From NCBI GenBank assembly GCA_964036195.1, contig OZ038456.1, positions 22,235,792-22,299,791 on the forward strand: DNA of 64,000 bases, read 5' to 3'. How positions within the stretch are numbered: the stretch's first letter is position 1; every line of letters starts with the position of its first letter. The translations under genes were made by a program, and so were the position numbers. The notes under the pieces are model-generated. The model saw only the letters and a program-made list of their open reading frames with translations. It was not told where the DNA came from and did no database searches. This DNA comes from Sphaerolaimus hirsutus (Eukaryota; Nematoda; Chromadorea; Monhysterida; Sphaerolaimidae). This document shows positions 45,291 to 56,204 of this stretch, piece by piece.

Positions 45291-45850
45291 AGGTTATGGT
45301 AGTGTAGTGTTTTTAGGTTATGGTAATGTAGTGTCAAAATGGATTGCATATTTTAAATCAGTGCAATTTGAAACCCACAAATGCATCATCTCACAATTTC
45401 TAATTTTTTAGCCCCAGGGGTTCTGCTACCTAAAGGTTATGGTAATGTAGTGTCAAAATGGAGTACATACCGTATTTGCTTGAATAATCCCCCTGGGGAT
45501 TATTATTTCGTCAGACATTTTTGAGGGGGGAACTATTTGAGGGGGGAGGGAATTATTCAAGGGGGGGGGGAATTATTATTTCGTCAAAATTTTCAAGCAT
45601 GTTTCCATCAACTCATTTCTCAAAACATGCCTTATAAACACAATAACATGCCATTTTTGTTAAAATTAGATAGAACAAATTAATCACATCTTTAAAGGGG
45701 GGATTATTCGAGGGGGGAATTATTATTTCCTTACTCATCTTACAGGGGGGGGGGATTATTCGAGGGGGGAATTATTCAAGGGGGGAACTATTCAAGCAAA
45801 TACAGTATTTGAAACACTGCAATTAGAAACCCGCAAATGCATCATTTCAT
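45291..45850. repeat. Isolated patch of the 115-bp satellite, split by a fold-back
   Basis: GGTTATGGTAATGTAGTGTC and GAAACCCACAAATGCATCAT units; the fold-back 45470-45805 is inserted at GAGTACATA. Confidence 0.8.
45470..45805. mobile_element. Fold-back element, CCGTATTTGCTTGAATAA subfamily (copy 3)
   Basis: 336 bp, TA at 45468-45469 and 45806-45807. Without it the satellite reads GAGTACA-TA-TTTGAAACACTGC, matching intact units GAGTGCATATTTCAAATC. Confidence 0.85.
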
Positions 45851-45854
45851 ATAT

Positions 45855-46270
45855 TGAAGTGCAGTAAAGTACGCAGCCAATTTCTTGTCTGCTGCCAACA
45901 CAAGATATGAATACACTTGCGTTGGTGCCTTTAAAAAAAAATTAGTTATGGCTTGCCCACAGCCATCTTTTGACTGCTGGTAAGTTGGGAGTGTATTTTG
46001 GCTCCTGGTCCACTCACTCCCACAAAAGTTCCCCCAACAAGCAGGAGTGGGCCACAAAACCATGTCAACAATGATTTTAAACTTTCTTATTATCAAAAGT
46101 GTGGTTGTAATTGAAAAAGTGTGATTTTCAATTTTCTGCGCATGACCTCCTTATTTGTCTGGCCCAGTCACACTATGACACATTGCCCATTGGCCCCTAA
46201 CGGTTTCTAACAGATAATTAGTGCATACATTGAATGGACACAAGTGTTTTGTAATTTGCATCTTGACACT
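45855..46270. repeat. Dispersed repeat, copy B
   Basis: Partner of 1690-2125; see that entry. Confidence 0.6.
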
Positions 46271-46318
46271 GAAGGGGCTGCAGTGTGCGGCTTCTGGGGG
46301 GTAGAAAAGTTGCACATA

Positions 46319-47197
46319 CCGTATTACCTCGAAATACCCCCAGGGGGTTTATTATTTTGCCAGCAAAATTTGAGGGGAAGATAATTCGAGGGGGGGTTTA
46401 TTCAAGGGAGGGGGGGTCTATTATTTCGCCAGAAATTATCGGAAATTCCCCATAGGCAGACGTAGAAAAATCGAACAATCACATAGATTTATATGTGTTT
46501 CTAGGCATACCGTATTTCCTCGAAATACCCCCCGGGGGGTGATTGTTTCATAGTGGTCCCGAGAGGGGGGGGGTTAAACGAGGGGGGGGTATTTCGAGGG
46601 GGGGGGGTTATTATTTCACAAGAAAATTTTTGAAAACCAAGTACGAAATTGTCGTCTGAAACGTACGCAGACGTCGAAAAATGCAACAAAAACCGCCATT
46701 TATAAGGTTCTGTAGACTAATATTAGTATGTAGATGGTATGTACACTGTTCTAACGTGATACCGACATTGTTTTAACGTGTGTTCTGCAGTACAGTGAAC
46801 ACAAACTACAGTTATTGTCAATTGTCATGTACATTCCCTTTACACTCATTTGGGGGGGGGGGTATTTCGAGGGGGGGGGTGATTGTTTCATAGTGGTCTC
46901 GAGAGGGGGGGGTCAAACGAGGGGGGGGGTATTTCAAGGGGGGGTATTTCGTGGAAATACGGTATATTACTGTATACACATAAACCCTTCCTAACGTCAC
47001 TCAATCATCAGTTTCCACATGTGCTCTGCATTGTACAGATCACAAACTGCGGTATTTGTCATGTATATTCACGTTACACTCAATTTTAGGGGGGGGGGGT
47101 ATTTCGAGGGGGGTTTATTATTTCCTCAGCCGAAATTTAGGGGGGTATTTCGAGGGGGGGGGGGTTATTCAAGGGGGGATAATTCGAGGTAATACGG
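46319..47197. mobile_element. Fold-back element containing another fold-back
   Basis: The outer ends are CCGTATTACCTCGAAATACC and TTCGAGGTAATACGG, flanked by TA. 46510-46962 inside has its own ends CCGTATTTCCTCGAAATACC and GTGGAAATACGG, also flanked by TA. Sequence right of the inner copy (CATAAACCC...CACAAACTGCGG) completes the outer core. Confidence 0.7.
46510..46962. mobile_element. Inner fold-back element, GTAGATGGTAT subfamily
   Basis: The core is ACGCAGACGTCGAAAAATGC and TATGTAGATGGTATGTACAC, with long G-runs in the right arm. Confidence 0.75.
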
Positions 47198-47267
47198 TAC
47201 TTAACAATCTACCAAAGTCAAAAAAACTTTTTGTTCTCGAATTTCCAGAATAAAATATATTAAAAAA

Positions 47268-47273
47268 TTTATT
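47268..47273 (-). promoter_or_regulatory. Candidate polyadenylation signal of the Patched-related gene
   Basis: TTTATT on the plus strand gives AATAAA on the minus strand about 145 bp downstream of the TAG of exon E, before the next fold-back element begins at 47197. Position and orientation fit a polyA signal, but AATAAA is frequent in AT-rich DNA. Confidence 0.4.
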
Positions 47274-47416
47274 TCGATTTTTTTAACGATAACCTCATGA
47301 TGGATTTTTTTGTGCTGAAAAATGCATAGCATACGCCTAGCAAAATATCGAATAAAGAAAGAAGAAGGTTAATATCTCACAAACATCAAATAATACCTGA
47401 CGACAAGAAAACAACA

Positions 47417-47647
47417 CTATTTTCCCTTGCCCCTGACAGGTTGTACCGCGGCCAAAACCACTGGAAGCACGAACAGACCATGAAAAAGACCCAAAACTAT
47501 GGCAAATGGTAGCATAAATAGATAAACGTCCGTGGCATAACTGTGCACAAAATAAAGACCCATTACAAAAAAAGTTGTAGTGGCCCCCGCTTGCAGCATG
47601 GGGCCTCCAATTGAACAAAAGCATTTGTGCAGACGTTCCACTGTGGT
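47417..47647 (-). CDS. Patched-related protein, exon E (TM11-TM12 and stop)
   Basis: The exon starts after acceptor CCCTCATTTCAG in phase 0, matching the donor of exon D. It is 231 bp: 76 codons and a TAG. The product begins TTVERLHKCFCSIGGPML, then AGATTTFFVMGLYFV (TM11) and FMLPFAIVLGLFHGLFVLPV (TM12), with the IGGPMLQ and LHGL-x-x-LPV-type motifs expected at the end of the second RND half. The short polar tail VRGKGK then ends at the stop, which suits a last exon; a further small exon spliced from CCT|GTCAGG cannot be excluded. The intron to exon D is about 8.6 kb and is filled with mobile elements. Confidence 0.85.
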   Translation of the reverse strand, partial: TTVERLHKCFCSIGGPMLQAGATTTFFVMGLYFVHSYATDVYLFMLPFAIVLGLFHGLFVLPVVLAAVQPVRGKGK

Positions 47648-47801
47648 CTGAAATGAGGGGGGGTGAGGGTATTTGAGAGAGATGTTTGGGGGGATTTCGT
47701 GTGGCGTAATTTTATGATTGGAAAAGTTTAGAAAGTTCATTGTTAAGGTAAGTTCATCGTTTCAAGTAGAAAATTGTCACTGTTTAAGGTGGAGCTACAG
47801 C

Positions 47802-48965
47802 CAATGATGGAAAAAACACAGAAATTGAACACAGAAACTCATTGAGTTTCTGTGTTTTTGTTTTACACAGAAACACGGAAACTCATAAATTTTGAAAAAC
47901 TCAAAACTCAAAAGAGTTTTTTTTTGGAGAACACAGAAACACAGAAACACGGAAACACAGAAAAGTTTTTTGAGTTTTTCTGTTTTTTTTCAGCGAAGCG
48001 GTTGAATGCACATTAATTCAGTTAAACTAAACAAAATAAGATAAGCATCTATAGTATGTAAATATGTACATAATGTATTCATATTTTTTAATGGTACAAA
48101 AAAGAAATTCAAGATGACATGCACATCTCATGGTGGATTTGACAATTTAAGTTTCAACATTTAAGTATACCATATTACCTTGAAGTAACCCCCCTTGAAT
48201 TAACTCCCCTCAAAATGGACTGGTGAAATAATAAGCCCCGCCCCCCTCGAAATAGCACCCTCCGGGATGATGTACATCATGTATCCAATGTACATGATGT
48301 ATTTATTACTGCTAATTTGCATCGCAGCTACACATAGACTGTACTAGGTTGTGTAGCTATCTACATGTTTATTTCAAATATATCCTGTTTGTACGCATTT
48401 ATAACCTGTTTTGGGTACATGCCTACTATTTTCTATGATCCTTACAAAACTTTCTGACGAAATTATAATGCCCATGGGGGTATTTAGAGGTAATATGGTA
48501 GTTGTAGCTCAAATCAATTCCGTAGTCTTCCATACAGTGCACATCCATTGAAGAATTTTGGAGTACTGCGTAAATTGTCATTTCTGGGCATTTTGTTGCT
48601 GGTGTTGTGATGTTGATGTCCTCATTGTGGACATTTTTATGGACTTTTTTGACACTTGAATGAATACACAAATGTTATGTGGGGTTAAAACATGTGCAAA
48701 ACCACTATTTTTTAGAAAACCACTGTTTCCAGATCGAAATGCTGTAAATCAAAATTTTGGGGGGGGGGGAAAACTCGATTGTTTTGGAAAAAACTCGAGT
48801 TTTTTTAGAAAAAACTCAAAAAACTCGAGTTTTTACAAAAAACACAGAAATCAAAACAGAGTTACTCAAGTTTTTTTCAAAAAAAAAACTCAAAACACAG
48901 GTATTCATTTTTGAAAAACTCAAAACACAGAAAGTGTTTTTTTTTGGAGAACTTACCCATCGTTG
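47802..48965. mobile_element. hAT-like element, ACACAGAAACTC family
   Basis: The tips are CAATGATGGAAAAAACACAG and TTACCCATCGTTG, with a perfect 8-bp target duplication GCTACAGC at 47794-47801 and 48966-48973. Subterminal CACAGAAACTCATT / AAAACTCGAGTTTTT motifs. A fold-back is nested at 48170-48498. It lies in the intron between exons D and E. Confidence 0.85.
48170..48498. mobile_element. Fold-back element, GATGTACATCATGTA subfamily
   Basis: The ends are CCATATTACCTTGAAGTAAC and ATTTAGAGGTAATATGG, flanked by TA on both sides, with core ATGATGTACATCATGTATCC. Confidence 0.8.
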
Positions 48966-48973
48966 GCTACAGC

Positions 48974-49106
48974 TAGTGATGGAAACGCACCGAAAGGCAC
49001 CCGCACCGGTGCGGTGCGGTGCCCTTTTTCGAGGGTGCCGCCCTGCCGGTGCCGGTGCCACTTTTCAGAATAGCACTATTTTTTGCCGGTGCTTTTTCCA
49101 TCACTA
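48974..49106. mobile_element. hAT-like mini-element, GGCACC family (copy 2)
   Basis: The tips are TAGTGATGGAAACGCACC and GGTGCTTTTTCCATCACTA, only 133 bp. It abuts the GCTACAGC duplication of the previous element; its own duplication is imperfect (GCTACAGC/GTCACAGC, offset by one base). Confidence 0.7.
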
Positions 49107-49357
49107 GGTCACAGCACAAAGACAAAAAAAGCTGAAACGACTAATTCAATCTCAAACAAATTACAGATATCAAAGTTCATATCTCAAGAATTACTGGAGA
49201 TTTTGGAATAATTTTTGGACACGATATAAACACCTATAGACAATACAAATAAGCAATCGTGTGAGCAGATTGTGAATAGAGCAGCGTCGAATTTCATCTT
49301 TTTTTTTACCGAGATACTAGAAAACATTAATCAAAAAAATAATTTATTTAAGCGGCG

Positions 49358-49750
49358 TTTACACTGCAAAATGTGCCGACAAATCAAAAAGTGAAAAAGT
49401 TCCATAAATCCAGAATAAAGTTCCATATCTGCGAGAAAAAACAGGTCAGTATACTCACTAGTTAGGTGCACTCACATGCCAAATTTCAGATAAATCGGCC
49501 TTTTTGTTCCAGAGTTATAAGCATTTTAAAAATTTCACGTTGTCGGTTCGCTTTTTTTGATCGAAAAAATGTTGTTGTCGGCACAAGCTTTTGATTGGCG
49601 ACAATGCGGCGATGAGCGCTTGTCGTCACAAGAAAAAAAGTGTTGTCATGTGAGCCTGATTTTTGTTGTCGATTGTCGCCACGAGCTGCGAACGTGTTTT
49701 TTTTTCATTTTTTTGTGACGACAATGAGTAAATTTTACAACAGGTGCTGA
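49358..49750. mobile_element. GTTGTCGGCACA-motif element, partial
   Basis: GGCGTTTACACTGCAAAATG at the left, then CGACAA/TGTCGG words. Same family as 2516-3819 and 55595-56102. Confidence 0.5.
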
Positions 49751-49917
49751 AGTTTACCACAGTTGCTTATATAAGTCTGTGAGCAAGTAGTATATAGTGA
49801 GTGATAGGCGGAATGCATATTCACTATGGCTGGTTGTCGAGGGAGGACGTAATTGTCTCACTCACCCATAGCATGGTCAGACACACCAAACTGCGGCAAT
49901 CACAAAATTGTATGATA

Positions 49918-50935
49918 AAAAAATTTGGAACACGTAAACACCATCCCGGTCAAGTAAGCCACCCATTTTTTTATTTCACTTCGAAAGCTATATCTCGGGC
50001 TATGGTGGGGCTATAGAGCTGAAACTTTGAGAAACTATAGTTGTAACATCCCTCTACTCTGCATCAATGGGGGGAGGCATGGCGACTCACTACAGGGTGG
50101 GTCGCCCTATATGCAACAATTTTTTGCCAGGATTTTAGTGTCCCAAACAAGTACACCACCCACTTGATTAGCTACACTAAAGGTGCTGTATCTCCAGTTG
50201 TGGGGTGGTAGAAAGCTAATATTTTGGGGGTATCTTGGCCACACCCACCCCTACTATACTCCAGTAGGGCAGCTCCCGACGACCCACTACAGTTTGTGCC
50301 ACTTTGTATAAAGTTGTTGTTTTTTAAAAAACGACTCAAGTGTCCCAAGCAAGTTCACCACCTAAACGAATTAAAAATTTGTTTTGAGAACATACCTTCT
50401 ATAAAAACTGAATCAGGTTTTAACCCTAGTTCTGCTAATCAAATTTATTTGGGTGGAATAAAAAAGTGAAAATTCTGTAAAATTTTATTCCTGCAATGAC
50501 ATCATTATGACATCATAGAATTCACCCCAAATAAATTTCCTTATGTCGCCATTTTGGAGGTCATGTTGTTTACGTAACTTTAAACCTTAGACCCTTTTCT
50601 ACTGAACTTTGTAAACCAACTTTTATTGTGTGGAACAAAAAATTGGTTTAAAGTGAAATTTTTGGTCTGCCATTTATGGTGGGGGTGGCTAAACAAAGGA
50701 AAAAATTGAATTAGCAGAACTAGGGTTAAAACCTGATTCAGTCTTTATAGAAGGTATGTTCTCAAACCCTGTAGTTGGTCGCCATGCCTCCCCCCATTGA
50801 TGCAGAGTAGAGGGATGTTACAAGTATATATTCACAAAGTTTCAGCTCTATAACCCCACTATAGCCCGAGATATAGCTTCCGAAATGAAATAAAAAAATG
50901 GGTGGCTTACTTGACCGGGAAGGTGTTTACATTGA
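49918..50935. repeat. Inverted-repeat element with a second inverted pair inside
   Basis: Outer arms (GGTCAAGTAAGCCACCCATT and its inverse) are about 170 bp. The inner pair GAGAACATACCTTCTATAAA / TTTATAGAAGGTATGTTCTC is about 65 bp. Confidence 0.75.
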
Positions 50936-51057
50936 GCCAGCATAAAACCGACAGCACCAATGAAAAGCCCATTTTGGAAAGTATCCTCATTCAAATTTTC
51001 AGATCAAATGGTGTAGTTTACAAGTAAGTTATTGCTAAAGTTCGATTTGTGGGAAGC

Positions 51058-51145
51058 AAATTTATCTATCTATCTATCTATCCTGGAAGCAAATTTTTTT
51101 ACTCCTATCCACCGAATTGCCCAGCTATCTACCTATCCGGAGTGA
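51058..51145. repeat. (TATC)n and GATAG-type repeat fragment
   Basis: Four TATC units followed by the inverted CCGAATTGCCCAGCTATCTA motif. Confidence 0.65.
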
Positions 51146-51269
51146 TTTTTGAGAAATTTTACCCAAATTGTTGCTCAAAATCGCTACTTTTAATATTTTT
51201 TAAATAGATTTTCACCTCCAAAATCACTAGTACATGTTCATTATTGGTTATTTTCAACTGTTTTGACTA

Positions 51270-51678
51270 CCGTATTTCCTCAAAATACCCCCCCTTGAAT
51301 TAACCCCCCCCCTCGAAATACCCCCAGGTATCTTTGAGCCGGGGAAAAATAAACCCTCCTTGGAATTCCCTCATCTGAAATGATGTACACCATGTATGAA
51401 ATGTACATGGTGTATATATTGGTTGCAGTTTGCATCGCAGCTACACATACTGGTTTGTGTAGCGATGGGCGTCAATATGTCCAAATATATGTACCTTACT
51501 TTGGTTTGTTGATCACCAGTTTTAGGTATACAAAAGCGTACTCCCCACTATGAATTTTGTGAAAATTTCTGACAAAAAAATAGATCCCCCTTCGAATAAG
51601 CCCCCCCTCGAAATACCCCCCTCAAAATTTTCTACTCTGGAAAAATAAACCCCCTGGGGGTATTTAGAGGAAATACGG
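51270..51678. mobile_element. Fold-back element, GATGTACATCATGTA subfamily
   Basis: The ends are CCGTATTTCCTCAAAATACC and GTATTTAGAGGAAATACGG, flanked by TA. The core is GATGTACACCATGTATG and CACATACTGGTTTGTGTAGC. Confidence 0.8.
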
Positions 51679-51699
51679 TATATATTTTCTTATATAAAC

Positions 51700-52295
51700 A
51701 CCTGCCCATTCAAGTCCGGCCCCCTATTTTTGATTTCACTGCAGATGCTCTATCTCCTGCTGTGGGTGGGGTGGAAAGCTAATATTTGGGTGGTATATAG
51801 GTGAAACCCCCCACTACTTTTCAAGAATGGAAGGGGCTGTAGCGACTCACTACAGAGTGGGTTGATATATAGGTATGTAAAATATTATTTTGGTTTTTCA
51901 CTGTCCCACACAGGTCCGGCCCCACTCTATTTGTGATTCAACTGTTTGAAAAAGGGGTGTCAGGCGCTGATGGCATGGCATGGCACCCTTTGGTGCCCTT
52001 AAATGGCACCAGTGCCATTCCATCATTAATCCTGAGGCCTCCCTCCCTAAGCAACCTGTTGCATAAACAACTTTACCTCAAAAATGCCTCCATTAGAAAA
52101 TTTACTGGGGGTGAGCTGACCTGGCATTACCCACTTGATGTTGATCACCTGACATTAACCACTCCTTTTATAAACAAACTTTAAATTTCATTATGTAAAA
52201 AAATTTCAGCAGCTACTGTCCTCAAAATTCAGAAACCATGGCATCATATGCTCTGTTGCCATTAACCAAGAAAATGGGTTGTGTTCCAAACAAGT
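51700..52295. other. Unassigned stretch with a 60-bp GGCACC mini-palindrome
   Basis: CTGATGGCATGGCATGGCAC to GTGCCATTCCATCATTA (51967-52026) is a tiny element with GGCACC-family tips. 51715-51870 resembles the arms of 49918-50935. Confidence 0.45.
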
Positions 52296-52297
52296 TA

Positions 52298-52702
52298 CCA
52301 TATTTCTTATAATAAAGGGTGGATCTCTAATAGAATCATGTCTCCAAAAGAAGGTATACTTTTTGACTTTATTTATGCCATGACAAAATCGAAGGGTGGT
52401 CTCCAATAGATAATACAAAAACTACTTGAATTGTGCCAAATGCATAAAAAATGGCAGTGGACACTGTTATTTAATGGCTTTGATCCAAAGATTTCATGCT
52501 TTTTTAAGATTAAATGTAGAATGGATAAATTATATGAATTATCATTTGAATTGACACTCAATAAAGCTGTGAAGTAACACTTGAAAAACCTCAGCATTAA
52601 AAAGTGGCTTAAGGTGAAAAAATAGGACAGCTTCCAATAGAAGGGTGGGTAAAAAGTTTACAAAATAAATAGAAGGGTGCCCTTCTATTAGGAGAAATAC
52701 AG
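52298..52702. mobile_element. Fold-back variant (CCATATTTCTTATAATAAAGG)
   Basis: The left end CCATATTTCTTATAATAAAG and right end CTTCTATTAGGAGAAATACAG are flanked by TA, with internal AGGGTGG(T/A)TCTC-like steps. The interior is unrelated to the other subfamilies. Confidence 0.6.
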
Positions 52703-52761
52703 TATTGCATTTAGCTTACCAATAATGGGCTTTCAGAAAATTTCTCAAACAATATGATACC

Positions 52762-52862
52762 ATATTTCCTCTAATTACACCCTGAGGGTTAATTTTTTCA
52801 GAGTGGTAATTTTGAGTGGGGGGGGGGGGGTAAACGAGGGGTATTTCTGGGGAAGTTATTAT
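52762..52862. repeat. Fold-back fragment
   Basis: CCATATTTCCTCTAATTACA then TTTTCAGAGTGGTAATTTTG and a 13-G run. Confidence 0.55.
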
Positions 52863-53507
52863 TTCTGAAATATTCTTTTATTCTCTAAAAAACACAACCA
52901 CCCAATAGATGGATGACAAATAATCCACTTTTTGGAACTTTTTTTAGACACTTGAAAAGCTGGTTTACGATACTTTAAAGTGAAGGGTTTGATGATAAAA
53001 GTTTTGTAAAGAACAACACCTCTAAAATGTTTGAATTGCAAAATTTACTTGGGGGACTTCAAAGACTTTTCTTCATTTTAGTAGTTAAATGAACAAAATC
53101 GGCCGTGAAATAATGGAGTTATTGACATTCAAAGTTCGCGTATTTGGGCCTTTTTTCAGACCCACCCTATCTCGGGTCAGGGGGGGTTGTAGAAAGTTGA
53201 TTTCGATTTTCAATACCGCCCCGACCTGAAACCTCATTATGTTAAATTTTCGTTAAATTTCGTCAAGTGGTTGCAGAGTTATAGCCATGCTAACTTTGGC
53301 GGACCCCCCCCCCAAAATGCTACCCAGAAAATCCCCTATGCTTTCACCTCATTCGTATAATACGTAACCCGACGCGTGTCAAGTTAACATACCGGATATC
53401 TATTACATTTGTCCTTTTAAGGAATTCTTTAGCACTGTTTGAGCGAGATATCTAGCTTTCTGACGGTGCACTTTTATATCTGTGCTTAATCCATTTATTT
53501 TTCATAC
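52863..53507. other. No gene or repeat family recognised
   Basis: About 640 bp with a C-run near 53307 but no exon-like block. Confidence 0.35.
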
Positions 53508-54303
53508 TTGGGGAGTTCCATTCTAAAAGTTCACAAGCGCCAAATCCAAAAAAATCGAGTTAAGCGTGGATTTGACCTCCAAGTATAGTTTTTCACATTT
53601 TAGGAAAAAAATCAGCGTTATAGTCCATTTCGTTCCCGAGATACAGTGGTACCGTTTTTCAGAAAAATCACAATTTTCACATCAAAAGTGCACATATCCA
53701 TCTCAGATCCCCTATGAAAAACAGGACTTTCATTTTGTAAGTGCACATATCCATCTCGGACCACCGGATTTTCATTTCATAAGTGCACATATCCAAAAAA
53801 TAGTTTCATTTCCAAAAATGCACGCGTGCTTCGGCGCGGCCGCGAAGAGCTGGCCGGAATTCCCATACAAAAAAAGTTTCATTTCCAAAAATGCATATGT
53901 GAACTTCCAAATCTTTTTTGCACTATAAATCAAATATGCATGCATATATTGATCTGAAAATTTAGGTAGAGGTACTTTTAGACACGGGCTTTGCAATGAT
54001 GTGATTCGTTTTATCCTACGATGCACCGTTAAGAAGTTATTGACCATTAAATTTCAATTGTTCAGATTTGTTCCCAATTTTGGGTGACTTACAAAATCTC
54101 ACATAACTCCCTAAATATTTCCCAGCCAACAAAATTAGTGATTACAAAAATTGTAGAGAAATGTCTGATCTATCTGAAAAGTGCGGGGCAAGCGTCTTCC
54201 CCCAAACATAGCGTTGTCAGGCCAGCGTCAAACTTTAAAATGCGATTTTGACAAATCGAAAAACTTGGATATATGCATTTTTAGAATGAAACTCCCCACT
54301 TGA
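53508..54303. repeat. CTTGGGGAGTT inverted-repeat element
   Basis: CTTGGGGAGTTCCATTCTAA at the left and TTAGAATGAAACTCCCCACTTG-type right end. Four imperfect AAGTGCACATATCCA steps lie at 53685-53790. Confidence 0.55.
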
Positions 54304-54412
54304 AAGTTCAATCAGTTTAAATAAACTGTGAATCAAACGGAATCCGTCTGTTTGAATTCGAATTTGAGACACATCTTACTCGTACATAAAAGAAGGAAAG
54401 CTGACTCATTTC

Positions 54413-55422
54413 TAACGATGGCAAACCCTCCAAAAAAAGTATTTAGATCTTTAAGTGTTTTTTCCAAAATGAATTTTCGAATTTTCGAATTTTTCCTGAC
54501 ATTAATTTTCGAATTTCAAATTTAATTTTCAAATTTTTGAATTTTCGAATCTTTTTTGACAATTTTCGAATTTTTTGGGCTATTTTTCGAATTTTTTCAA
54601 ATTATTTTCGATTTTTTTTGGAAAAATATTGAATCTGAAGCTTTAAACACAGAATTCGGACTGTTTTGGAAGTGGGTGACACACTGAGTGTACTCAGTGC
54701 ATACAGTGCTAACTTCACAAGATACGGGTACTTCTCAAACCAATACTCGAAACCACTCTTATACTCCAGCGACATTACACCTTACAATGAAATCTACAAT
54801 ATCCCATCTGAATAAAAGGACAAACATAACATTTTTTTAATTATATTATTCAAATTGCTTCTTTTTTTAATTTTGGTTCTTTTATTCAGATGGGATATGG
54901 TAGATTTCATTGTAAGGTGTGATGTGGCTGGAGTTTATCTTTGATCACATCCCTTTTACTTATGTGTGCAGTTCTTATGGGCAGTCCCAGACACCTGTAA
55001 AATGCTCTGTGAAATGTGAAGTGTTATGCACATTGTCTAAAGTCATGGAAATGCTGTGGAAAATTTCAAATATGTTAGCCATTTTCCAGGGCATTTTCAT
55101 AACTTTTGACACTTGCAAGACATTTCACATTATACATTTCAATGTTTTTGGACGTTTTTTTGTTTTGTTTCGCTATTTCATACGCACCGCGTACCATTTG
55201 TCGTTTTATTTAGCACGTTGAATCTATGAGTGCGTTTTTTTGCCTTGAGATCCCTAAAAAATTCGAAAAGTATTTTCGAATTTTTGAATTTTTGAATTTT
55301 TTGAAAAATAAATCGATTTTTAAGTGTTTTTTCTAGGGGTGAAACAAAAATTCGAAAATTCCGAAAAAATTCAAAAATTCGAAAAGTTTTTCAAATTTTC
55401 AAATCTTTTTTTGCCATCGTTA
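54413..55422. mobile_element. hAT-like element, TTCGAAAA family (copy 3)
   Basis: The tips are TAACGATGGCAAAC and TTTTTGCCATCGTTA. The target duplication is CTCATTTC/CTCGTTTC (7 of 8) at 54405-54412 and 55423-55430. Inside are a palindromic ACTCCAG element (54764-54940) and a 168-family element (54973-55135). Confidence 0.85.
54764..54940. mobile_element. ACTCCAGCGACATTACACC palindrome (copy 1)
   Basis: TACTCCAGCGACATTACACC and ATATCCCATCTGAATAAAAG on the left are inverted on the right. The loop is AT-rich. Confidence 0.7.
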
Positions 55423-55594
55423 CTCGTTTCATGTCTGCCAAGTTTACCTATATTTAAAAAACAAATTTATTATCTCCCCCTTGCGCGCCCACCCTATTTT
55501 TTACTTCTGTGGGGCATTTTTTGTCTTATTTTGTTTTTGTCGGTTTGGGTCTCGTTAACGAGACCCAAACCGACAAATTGAGCAAAAACGACGC

Positions 55595-56102
55595 TGAGCG
55601 CGTCGATAATGTTTCGGTTCATCGTTGTGTTGCTGTCACAAGCTGCGAACGTGTTTTCTGTGACGACAATATTGTGATGACGATATGTTTCCCATGGGAA
55701 AGCGCAAGAAACTATGTCACCATTTAACCATTCAGAAACGTGGCGCCAGGTGTCAAGGGCGCCACAGTCAAACGTGTGTAACCATTTGTGGGTGATAGTG
55801 AACAGTTAATTATCTTAAGTCATGCTAAAAGCGCTGTAAATTGTCAATTTTTTTATTACTGCATATTTGACATAATTTAGGACATTTTACATGACCTTTG
55901 ACCCTTTGTATGACATGTCAGCCGTTGTCGGTTTGCTTCGGTTCCAACGAGGCTTTTTTTGTTGTCGGTTCGGTTTGTGTTGAACGAGGCTTTTTTGTCG
56001 GCACAGGCAAAATTTCTGTAAAATTTGTGCGTTGTCGTGACAAAATGTCCATTGCCGACAGAAAAAAGTTTGCTGGCACAGCTCGCAGTGTAAACGCCGC
56101 TT
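55595..56102. mobile_element. GTTGTCGGCACA-motif element, partial
   Basis: The right end GCAGTGTAAACGCCGC mirrors the left end of 49358. Interior words are TGTCGTGACAA, GTTGTCGG and TTGCCGACAG. Confidence 0.5.
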
Positions 56103-56204
56103 TACATAAACTTCCCACTCAGCCAGTGCTAAGCCTTAAAAAATTTCTCTCAGCACCCTTCCATTTTTGACCTCAGCCTCCGTCCAAAAAACCCCTATTC
56201 TCAC

